Shown here: positions 57,814 through 64,000 of the stretch, in pieces
Layout: every line of letters begins with the position of its first letter
Numbering within the stretch: the first letter of the stretch is position 1
NCBI RefSeq assembly: GCF_002847825.1
Contig: NZ_PKIZ01000009.1
Coordinates: 44,340-108,339, forward strand
DNA length: 64,000 nucleotides
Origin: Kytococcus schroeteri
GTDB taxonomy: Bacteria; Actinomycetota; Actinomycetes; Actinomycetales; Dermatophilaceae
Direction: 5' to 3'
Notes under the pieces: generated by a model
What the model saw: only the letters and a program-made list of their open reading frames with translations
What the model was told of the DNA's origin: nothing
Databases searched by the model: none
Translations under genes and position numbers: made by a program

Positions 57814-58529
57814 ACTGGCTGCTGATGCTCCTGGCCTTCGCGCTGGGCGCCCTGGTCACCTGGCTGTGGTCCGTGCGCACGGTCACGCGGGTGATCCCGG
57901 CGAGTGAGTACGACGCCCACCTGGCCTCCCTGGGTGTGGACGACGAGGACGAGGTGGAGGTCGACGACGACGCCGACCGCATCGAGGTGGACGAGGACGC
58001 CGAGGCGGACCGTCGCGGCTTCTACACCGAGCGGGACGACGTCCGCGAGGACGAGGTCGACCTGGTCGACGCCGAGACCGACGGTGCCCACGCCCTGGGT
58101 GACGACGAGGACGCCGTGGTGGCCGACGAGGTCCACGACGAGGACGCCGAGCTGGTCGAGGCCGACGCCGACGCCGACCGGGTCGACGTCCACGACGAGG
58201 AGGGCGCCGGCGCCCACCCGCTGGGCGAGGACGACCTGGACGACGACGTGCAGCCGGTGACCGGCGCGTCCGACCACACCCAGGCCATCCCGGTGGTCGA
58301 CGGCGAGGACGCGGCCGACGCCGACTCGCCCTACGGCCCCGGTTCGGCGCTCCCCGCCGAGGACGGCTCCGGCCCCGAGGGCTGGGCCATCAAGGGCAAC
58401 GCCGACTCGGGCCTGTTCCACACCGAGGACAGCCCGGGCTACGCCAACACCCGCGCCGAGGTCTGGTTCGCCGACGAGGAGTCGGCCGTGGCGGCGGGCT
58501 TCCGTCACTGGGACCGCAAGCAGCGCTGA
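57810..58529 (+). CDS. arfC: Membrane-anchored acidic protein, ArfC-like with sunset domain
   Basis: A 239-residue protein starting at GTG 57810. One N-terminal helix (VNWLLMLLAFALGALVTWLW) is followed by a very acidic, probably disordered stretch of about 160 residues (Asp/Glu-rich, e.g. DDEDEVEVDDDADRIEVDED). The folded C-terminus GWAIKGNADSGLFHTEDSPG ... AEVWFADEESAVAAGFRHWDRK is the small 'sunset' domain known from ArfC variants, with the G-N-x-x-S-x-x-(F)-H and Y-x-x-T-x-A-E-x-W-F motifs. It probably completes a three-protein envelope complex with ArfA and ArfB. A perfect terminator follows. Confidence 0.82.
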   Translation: MNWLLMLLAFALGALVTWLWSVRTVTRVIPASEYDAHLASLGVDDEDEVEVDDDADRIEVDEDAEADRRGFYTERDDVREDEVDLVDAETDGAHALGDDEDAVVADEVHDEDAELVEADADADRVDVHDEEGAGAHPLGEDDLDDDVQPVTGASDHTQAIPVVDGEDAADADSPYGPGSALPAEDGSGPEGWAIKGNADSGLFHTEDSPGYANTRAEVWFADEESAVAAGFRHWDRKQR

Positions 58530-58540
58530 CCCGCAGCGCC

Positions 58541-58583
58541 CGAAGGGGCCCCGTCCACCGCACCGGTGGACGGGGCCCCTTCG
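58541..58583. terminator. Terminator of the arfABC-like operon
   Basis: CGAAGGGGCCCCGTCCACC (58541-58559) pairs perfectly with GGTGGACGGGGCCCCTTCG (58565-58583), a 19-bp stem with a 5-base loop, followed by the convergent rsmI gene. Confidence 0.92.
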
Positions 58584-58628
58584 CGTGGGCCGGGCGGGGG
58601 CCGTACCCCTCGGCCCGAGGCGGTGAGT

Positions 58629-59462
58629 TCAGTCCGATGCGGTGAGCGCTGCCTCGTAGAGCGCGCGGGAGGGCAGCCCGGTGGCCGCCGCCACCTGCTT
58701 GCACGCGTCCTTGAGGCGCACCCCCTGGGCCACCAGCTCCTGCACCTGTGCGGCGGCCTGCTCGGGGTCGGCCGCGCGGGCCGCCGCGCCCTGCACCACC
58801 ACTGTGATCTCGCCGCGGGCCCCCTCGACGGCCCACTGCGCCAGCTCGGCCACCGGCCCGCGCCGCACCTCCTCGTAGGTCTTGGTGAGCTCGCGGCAGA
58901 CGGCGGCCGGGCGGTCGGCACCGAAGGCCTCGGCCATGGCACCCAGGGTGTCGGCCAGCCGGTGGGGTGCCTCGAAGAAGAGCATCGTGCGGCGCTCCTC
59001 GGCGAGCTCCCGCAGGGCGGCGACGCGGGGGCCGGCCTTGCGCGGCAGGAAACCCTCGAAGCAGAAGCGGTCCACCGGCAGCCCGGAGACCGCCAGCGCC
59101 ATGAGGGCGGCGCTGGGCCCGGGTACGCAGGTCACCACCAGGTCGCGCTCCACGCAGGCCTGCACCAGCCGGTAGCCGGGGTCGCTCACCGAGGGCATGC
59201 CGGCGTCGGTCACGAGCACCACGCGGTCCCCGGCGGCGATGCGGTCGGCCAGCTCGGGGGTGCGGGAGGCCTCGTTGTGCTCGTGGTAGCTCACGAGCGG
59301 GGCCGAGACGGTGACGCCCAGGGCGGCCGCCAGCCGCTGCGTGCGACGGGTGTCCTCGGCGGCCACGAGGTCGGCACCGGCCAGCTCGGTCGAGAGGCGC
59401 GGGGCGGCGTCCGCCGGGTCTCCGATGGGGGTCGCGGCCAGGACGAGGGCTCCGGAGGTCAT
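58629..59462 (-). CDS. rsmI: 16S rRNA (cytidine-1402-2'-O)-methyltransferase
   Basis: A 277-residue protein; ATG 59462 ([16 protein letters not shown]) gives the usual N-terminus, and ATG 59486 would add 8 residues. Family blocks: [96 protein letters not shown] and [14 protein letters not shown]. It methylates the ribose of C1402 in the 16S rRNA decoding centre, using SAM. It is convergent with arfC and divergent from a DUF4126 gene. Confidence 0.95.
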   Translation of the reverse strand: MTSGALVLAATPIGDPADAAPRLSTELAGADLVAAEDTRRTQRLAAALGVTVSAPLVSYHEHNEASRTPELADRIAAGDRVVLVTDAGMPSVSDPGYRLVQACVERDLVVTCVPGPSAALMALAVSGLPVDRFCFEGFLPRKAGPRVAALRELAEERRTMLFFEAPHRLADTLGAMAEAFGADRPAAVCRELTKTYEEVRRGPVAELAQWAVEGARGEITVVVQGAAARAADPEQAAAQVQELVAQGVRLKDACKQVAAATGLPSRALYEAALTASD

Positions 59463-59613
59463 GCGCCCATCATCGCCCGACGTCACAACTCTGCAACGAA
59501 CCGGGCACGAAATGGCAAAGCGGGGAAGGCGGCGTCCCCCGGTGCGATTCCATGGGGGCGGCGCCCACGGAGCACAGAGGTGCCCCCGTCGCCACCACGT
59601 TCAGGAGACCCAC

Positions 59614-60225
59614 GTGCTTGCAGCCCTCACCGGCCTCGGCCTGTCCGCCGCTGCGGGCTTCAACGCCTACATCCCCTTCCTCATCGTGGCCTGTCTGGCC
59701 CGCTTCACCACCTTCGTCACGCTGCCGCCCTCCTTCGCCTGGATCGAGTCCTGGTGGGCCATCGTGGGCGCGGCGGTGCTGCTCCTGGTGGAGGTCACCG
59801 TGGACAAGGTGGCGGTGGTGGACCACGTCAACGACGCGGTGGGCACCTTCATCCGGCCGATGACCGGTGGGCTGGTCTTCGCCGCCACCTCCGCCGCCGA
59901 GAGCCTGGACAACTCGCAGTGGATGGCGGAGCACCCGTGGGTGGGCGTCATCGCGGGCATCGTGGTGGCCGGCATCGTGCACTCCGGCAAGGCGGCCGCG
60001 CGCCCGGCGGTCAACGCCAGTACCGTGGGCGTGGGCACGCCGGTGGTCTCCCTCGCCGAGGACGTGGCCGCGGTGTCGCTGAGCGTGGTGGCGGTCTTCG
60101 CGCCGCTGTTCGTGCTCGTGGTGCTGGTGGTGCTGGGGTGGATCGTGTGGTCCCTCTGGCGACGGTTCAAGCGCCTGTCGGGTCGTCGCCGCCCGCACCG
60201 GGAGTACGCGCCCTTCGCCTCGTAG
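59614..60225 (+). CDS. DUF4126-family membrane protein
   Basis: A 203-residue protein starting at GTG 59614 with AGGAG seven bases upstream. [31 protein letters not shown] is the DUF4126 N-terminus (G-x-(S)-A-A-x-G-(F/L)-N-A-Y-(I/L)-P). Three to four further hydrophobic segments and [29 protein letters not shown] complete the family pattern; the end is a basic cytosolic tail. No function is known for the family. It ends 11 bases before metG and may be cotranscribed with it. Confidence 0.85.
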   Translation: MLAALTGLGLSAAAGFNAYIPFLIVACLARFTTFVTLPPSFAWIESWWAIVGAAVLLLVEVTVDKVAVVDHVNDAVGTFIRPMTGGLVFAATSAAESLDNSQWMAEHPWVGVIAGIVVAGIVHSGKAAARPAVNASTVGVGTPVVSLAEDVAAVSLSVVAVFAPLFVLVVLVVLGWIVWSLWRRFKRLSGRRRPHREYAPFAS

Positions 60226-60236
60226 ACTCGGGCGCC

Positions 60237-62060
60237 ATGAGCAAGGTTCTCTCGGCCGTCGCCTGGCCCTACGCCAACGGTCCCCGCCACCTCGGCCACG
60301 TCGCCGGCTTCGGGGTGCCCTCGGACGTCTACTCGCGCTACATGCGCATGGCCGGACACGACGTGCTCATGGTCTCCGGCACCGACGAGCACGGCACGCC
60401 CATCCTCGTGCAGGCCGAGGCCGCGGGGAAGACGCCGCAGGAGTTCGTCGACGAGAACAACCGGGCCATCTGCGAGGACCTCACCGCCCTGGGCCTGTCC
60501 TACGACCTGTTCACCCGCACCACCACGGTGAACCACCACGAGGTCGTGCGGCAGATGTTCACGGCCGTGCACGACAACGGCTACTTCGTGGAGCAGACCC
60601 AGCTGGGCGCCATCAGCCCGTCCACGGGCCGCACCCTGCCGGACCGCTACATCGAGGGCACCTGCCCGATCTGCGGCGACACCTCCGCCCGCGGCGACCA
60701 GTGCGACAACTGCGGCAACCAGCTCGACCCGGCCGACCTGGTCGACCCGCGCTCGCGCATCAACGGCGAGACCCCGGAGTTCGTCGAGACCAACCACTTC
60801 CTGCTCGACCTGCCCGCCCTGGCTGAGGCGCTGGGGGAGTGGCTCGAGGGCCGCGAGGCCTCCGGTGCGTGGCGCCCCAACGTCATCGCGTTCTCCCGCA
60901 ACATCCTCAAGGAGATCCGTCCCCGCGCCATGACGCGCGACATCGACTGGGGCATCAAGGTGCCGCTGGAGGGCTGGGAGGACGCTCCCAAGCGCCTGTA
61001 CGTGTGGTTCGACGCCGTCATCGGCTACCTGAGCGCCTCCATCGAGTGGGCCCGCCGCAGCGGTGACCCCGAGGCGTGGCGCGCCTGGTGGAACGACCCC
61101 GAGGCCGTCAGCGCCTACTTCATGGGCAAGGACAACATCGTCTTCCACTCCCAGATCTGGCCGGCCGAGCTGCTCGCCCACAACGGGCAGGGCAGCAAGG
61201 GCGGGGAGCCGGGGCCGTTCGGCGAGCTCAACCTGCCCACCGCGGTGGTTTCCTCGGAGTTCATGACGCTCGAGGGTCGCCAGTTCTCCACCTCCCGCGG
61301 GCACGTCATCTACGTGCGCGACGTGCTGGAGCGCCAGCAGCCCGACGCCATCCGCTACTACCTCTCGGCCGTGGCGCCGGAGACCAGTGACGCGGACTTC
61401 TCGTGGGAGGAGTTCGCGCGCCGCACCAACGGTGAGCTCGTGGCCGGCTGGGGCAATCTGGTCAACCGCACCGCCTCGATGATCGCCAAGAACTTCGGCG
61501 AGGTGCCGGCGCCCGCGGAGCTGCAGGACGAGGACCGCGCCCTGCTCGATGCCGTGCGCGGCGGGTTCGCGACCGTGGGGCAGCTGCTCGAGCGCTTCCG
61601 CAACCGCCAGGCCCTGGCCGAGGCGATGCGCTTGGTGGGCGAGGCCAACGCGTACATCTCGACCACCGAGCCGTTCAAGCTCAAGGGCGAGGACCAGCGC
61701 GAGCGCCTGGCCACCGTGCTGTGGACCTGTGCCCAGGCCGTCACCGACCTCAACACGATGCTGGCGCCCTTCCTGCCGCACTCGGCCAACGAGGTGGAGG
61801 CCGCGCTGGGTGGCGGGGCCACCGTCGCGCCGCTGCCCCGCATCGACGAGGTGACCGACCTGGACGACCCCTCGCGCGTCTACCCGGTGATCACCGGCGA
61901 CTACACCACGGGGGTGCGCTGGGAGCCACGCGACGTGGTGGTGGGCGCCCCGGTGGCCAAGCCGACGCCGATCTTCCGCAAGCTCGACGACGAGGCCGTG
62001 CAGCGCGAGCGCGAGCTGACCACCTCGGCCCCGGCCGAGGGCCCCACCGGGGAGCGCTGA
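60237..62060 (+). CDS. metG: Methionyl-tRNA synthetase
   Basis: A 607-residue class I synthetase starting at ATG 60237. It opens with [21 protein letters not shown] (HIGH-type ATP motif RHLGH). The zinc knuckle is [17 protein letters not shown]. Further blocks: [20 protein letters not shown] (methionine pocket), [19 protein letters not shown] and [18 protein letters not shown], in which the KMSKS loop is degenerate (F-S-T-S-R), as is common in actinobacteria. The anticodon-binding helices follow to the end; there is no C-terminal tRNA-binding EMAP domain. It charges tRNA-Met. It is directly followed by tatD and rsmA, a conserved actinobacterial order. Confidence 0.97.
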   Translation: MSKVLSAVAWPYANGPRHLGHVAGFGVPSDVYSRYMRMAGHDVLMVSGTDEHGTPILVQAEAAGKTPQEFVDENNRAICEDLTALGLSYDLFTRTTTVNHHEVVRQMFTAVHDNGYFVEQTQLGAISPSTGRTLPDRYIEGTCPICGDTSARGDQCDNCGNQLDPADLVDPRSRINGETPEFVETNHFLLDLPALAEALGEWLEGREASGAWRPNVIAFSRNILKEIRPRAMTRDIDWGIKVPLEGWEDAPKRLYVWFDAVIGYLSASIEWARRSGDPEAWRAWWNDPEAVSAYFMGKDNIVFHSQIWPAELLAHNGQGSKGGEPGPFGELNLPTAVVSSEFMTLEGRQFSTSRGHVIYVRDVLERQQPDAIRYYLSAVAPETSDADFSWEEFARRTNGELVAGWGNLVNRTASMIAKNFGEVPAPAELQDEDRALLDAVRGGFATVGQLLERFRNRQALAEAMRLVGEANAYISTTEPFKLKGEDQRERLATVLWTCAQAVTDLNTMLAPFLPHSANEVEAALGGGATVAPLPRIDEVTDLDDPSRVYPVITGDYTTGVRWEPRDVVVGAPVAKPTPIFRKLDDEAVQRERELTTSAPAEGPTGER

Positions 62061-62930
62061 GTGCCGCACACCAGCCCCCGGCGCACCGAGGCCCCGCCGC
62101 TGCCCGAGCCGCTGCCGATCCCGGTGGTGGACAACCACACGCACGTCGACATCGAGCGGGACGGTGTGGTCATGGGCGGCGAGGGGGCCGGTGGCGGCGT
62201 GCGCGGCGTCATCGAGGCCGCCCGGGCCGTGGGCGTGGACCGCCTGGTGCAGATCGGGTGCGAGCTGGAGTCCGCGCGGGTGACCGCCGAGGTGGTGACC
62301 CGCCACCCCGAGGTGCTGGGTGGCGTGGCGCTGCACCCCAACGAGGTGCCGGTGCTCGCCGAGCGCGGTGAGCTGGAGTCGGCGCTGGAGGAGATCGACC
62401 GGCTCCTGCGCGGCGACCGGATCCGGGTGGTGGGGGAGACCGGGCTGGACTACTTCCGCACCCCGCCGGAGGGGCGCGCGGTGCAGGCCGAGGGCTTCCG
62501 CTGGCACATCGACAGGGCCAAGGAGCTGGGGCTCGCGCTGCAGATCCACGACCGCGACGCGCACGAGGACGTGCTGCGCATCCTGGCCGAGGAGGGGGCG
62601 CCGGACAGGACGGTGCTGCACTGCTTCAGCGGCGACATCTCCATGGCGCGGGAGTGCGTGGAGCGCGGCTACATGCTGAGCTTCGCCGGCACGGTGACCT
62701 TCAAGAACGCTCGCGACCTGCGCGACGCCCTGGCCGTGGTGCCGCTGGAGAACCTGCTGGTGGAGACCGACGCGCCGTACCTCACGCCGCACCCCCACCG
62801 CGGCGCCCCCAACGCGCCCTACCTGGTGCCGCTCACGGTGCGCACCATGGCCAGCACACTCAACGTGTCCGTGCCCGAGCTGTGCCAGGCGATCTCGGAG
62901 AACTCCGAGCGGGTGTACGGGCCGTGGTGA
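62061..62930 (+). CDS. tatD: TatD-family metal-dependent deoxyribonuclease
   Basis: A 289-residue TIM-barrel hydrolase starting at GTG 62061, immediately after the metG stop. Metal-site motifs: [12 protein letters not shown] (H-x-H), [12 protein letters not shown] (Glu), [19 protein letters not shown] (His), [15 protein letters not shown] (H-C-F-S-G) and [17 protein letters not shown] (T-D-A-P-Y). It acts as a 3'-5' DNase on damaged or free DNA. It overlaps rsmA by 4 bases. Confidence 0.96.
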   Translation: MPHTSPRRTEAPPLPEPLPIPVVDNHTHVDIERDGVVMGGEGAGGGVRGVIEAARAVGVDRLVQIGCELESARVTAEVVTRHPEVLGGVALHPNEVPVLAERGELESALEEIDRLLRGDRIRVVGETGLDYFRTPPEGRAVQAEGFRWHIDRAKELGLALQIHDRDAHEDVLRILAEEGAPDRTVLHCFSGDISMARECVERGYMLSFAGTVTFKNARDLRDALAVVPLENLLVETDAPYLTPHPHRGAPNAPYLVPLTVRTMASTLNVSVPELCQAISENSERVYGPW

Positions 62931-63850
62931 CCACCCCGCAGCCCGAGGGGACGGTGCCGGTGGAGGCGCCCGACGAGGGCCTGCTGGGCCCCGCCCAGAT
63001 CCGCGAGCTGGCTGACCGGTTCGGTGTGAGCCCCACCAAGCAGTGGGGGCAGAACTTCGTCATCGACAAGGGCACCGTGCGCCGCATCGTGCGGTCCAGC
63101 GGGGTGGGCGCGCAGGACCACGTGGTGGAGGTGGGGCCCGGTCTGGGCTCGCTGACCCTCGCGCTGCTGCCGTCGGTGGCCTCGCTGACCTGCGTGGAGG
63201 TGGACCCGCGCCTGGCCGAGGCGCTGCCCGGCACCGTGGCCGCGATGGCGCCCGACCGCGCTGCCGACCTGCGCGTGGTGCACGACGACGCGCTGCAGGT
63301 GACGGAGCTGCCCGGCCCCGCGCCCACGGCACTGGTGGCCAACCTGCCGTACAACATCGCCGTGCCGGTGGTGCTCACCTTCCTGGAGCGCTTCCCCAGC
63401 CTGCGGACCGTGCTGGTGATGGTGCAGCTGGAGGTGGCCGAGCGCATGGCCGCCGCACCGGGTTCCAAGGTGTACGGCGTGCCCAGCGTCAAGTGCGCCT
63501 GGTACGGCCCCACGCGGCTGGCCGGCCGCATCGGCCGCAACGTGTTCTGGCCGGCGCCCAACGTGGACTCCGGGCTCGCCCGCATCGACGTGGCCCCGCG
63601 GGACGAGGCGGCCGTGGGCGTGCGGCGTGAGGAGGTCTTCTCCTGCGTGGACGCCGCGTTCGCCCAGCGGCGCAAGACCCTGCGCGCCGCGCTCGCGGGC
63701 TGGGCGGGCTCGGCGCAGGCCGCCGAGGCGGCGCTGGTGGCCGCCGGCATCGACCCGCGGACCCGAGGCGAGGCGCTGGACGTGGAGGGCTTCATCCGCC
63801 TGGCCGCCGCGCACCGGCGCCTGGTCGGTGAGGACGGCGCAGCCCGCTGA
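62927..63850 (+). CDS. rsmA: 16S rRNA (A1518/A1519-N6)-dimethyltransferase
   Basis: A 307-residue KsgA-type enzyme; GTG 62927 overlaps the tatD stop (GTG 62924 also in frame). Blocks: [39 protein letters not shown] (SAM site), [44 protein letters not shown] (catalytic N-L-P-Y), [13 protein letters not shown] and [15 protein letters not shown]. The C-terminal helical domain ends with [14 protein letters not shown]. It dimethylates two adenines in helix 45 of 16S rRNA; loss gives kasugamycin resistance. An IspE gene often follows rsmA in actinobacteria; here an insertion-sequence-like end follows instead. Confidence 0.97.
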   Translation: MTTPQPEGTVPVEAPDEGLLGPAQIRELADRFGVSPTKQWGQNFVIDKGTVRRIVRSSGVGAQDHVVEVGPGLGSLTLALLPSVASLTCVEVDPRLAEALPGTVAAMAPDRAADLRVVHDDALQVTELPGPAPTALVANLPYNIAVPVVLTFLERFPSLRTVLVMVQLEVAERMAAAPGSKVYGVPSVKCAWYGPTRLAGRIGRNVFWPAPNVDSGLARIDVAPRDEAAVGVRREEVFSCVDAAFAQRRKTLRAALAGWAGSAQAAEAALVAAGIDPRTRGEALDVEGFIRLAAAHRRLVGEDGAAR

Positions 63851-63907
63851 GGTGGTGCCCGGTGCGGTGTGGACCGCCGGGTCCGGGCCCGCTGCGGTCC
63901 CCCTAGT

Positions 63908-64000
63908 TGTGATGTCCAGGGACGTTGTTGCGTGACTCGCTGACAGGTGAAGGCCTCCTGTTGCGAGAGTGGAGCTGTCTAAGAACCGCTGCACGCACCT
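63908..64000. mobile_element. Probable left end of an insertion sequence (cut by window edge)
   Basis: After the rsmA stop and a CTAG-containing spacer the base composition drops sharply (TGTGATGTCCAGGGACGTTG ... GTTGCGAGAGTGG...). The sequence begins with TG and has the look of an IS terminal repeat, of the kind found in IS481-like elements, followed by the short leader before a transposase start. No transposase codons are inside the window and the other end is not visible, so family and boundaries are tentative. Confidence 0.4.

Noticed and set aside
1..64000. tRNA, rRNA or tmRNA genes
   Set aside because: No cloverleaf with a GTTCGA-type T-arm and acceptor pairing, and no rRNA-like segment, was found by eye in any intergenic gap.

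Overview
The window is very GC-rich DNA with strongly GC3-biased codons, many GTG starts and ATGA/GTGA gene overlaps. It has mycothiol-type DinB/maleylpyruvate-isomerase-fold proteins, an ArfABC-like envelope operon and a metG-tatD-rsmA block. Together these point to an actinobacterium, probably of the order Micrococcales. A Dermacoccaceae/Kytococcus-like host is my best guess, but with low confidence because no rRNA or other decisive marker is present.

Layout: 1-13.2 kb holds three paralogous secreted subtilases (S8; the first is cut by the window edge) interleaved with two paralogous secreted HNH nucleases, pyruvate oxidase (poxB), a glutathione peroxidase and small housekeeping genes. 13.3-16.1 kb has phosphoketolase plus a small GNAT-fold protein. 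16.2-24.7 kb is a tight operon-like cluster: CtlX-type amidinohydrolase, RpiR regulator, APC permease, glutamine-synthetase-like ligase, FluG-like amidohydrolase, M20 amidohydrolase and class III aminotransferase. It looks like a gamma-glutamylation route for an amine or amino acid. 25.4-28.6 kb has a DesKR-like two-component system with a palindromic operator in front of a small membrane protein. 29.1-34.2 kb contains thiE-thiD under a TPP riboswitch, surrounded by several families of intergenic hairpin repeats and a decayed ABC-F ATPase gene. 34.2-37 kb is a divergent alanine dehydrogenase / alanine symporter pair. 37-46.7 kb is mixed: an MFS transporter with an IdeR/DtxR-like box, VKOR, nadE-SDR-TPR, MFS pumps, MarR, an alkyltransferase-like protein and formimidoylglutamase. 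46.8-50.3 kb is ahpC-ahpF-oxyR under a recognisable double OxyR site. 51-58.5 kb has a K+ channel/RCK protein with a small partner, an OmpR-type two-component system with a lipoprotein, and an arfABC-like operon. 58.6-63.85 kb carries rsmI, a DUF4126 protein, metG, tatD and rsmA. The last ~90 bases look like the edge of an insertion sequence.

The most unusual signals are non-coding: (i) a conserved two-block upstream element with an identical 21-bp spacing in front of all three subtilases; (ii) an OxyR site whose two ATAx-N7-CTAT halves are separated by 17 rather than 7 bp; (iii) several families of intergenic hairpin repeats, one pair showing compensatory base changes; (iv) an array of five GCACCGGTGC palindromes at the end of a truncated ABC-F gene. 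Three gene remnants (VapC toxin, ABC-F ATPase, PhnB-like VOC protein) are visible as frameshifts or deletions.

No rRNA, tRNA, CRISPR array, prophage or replication origin was seen.
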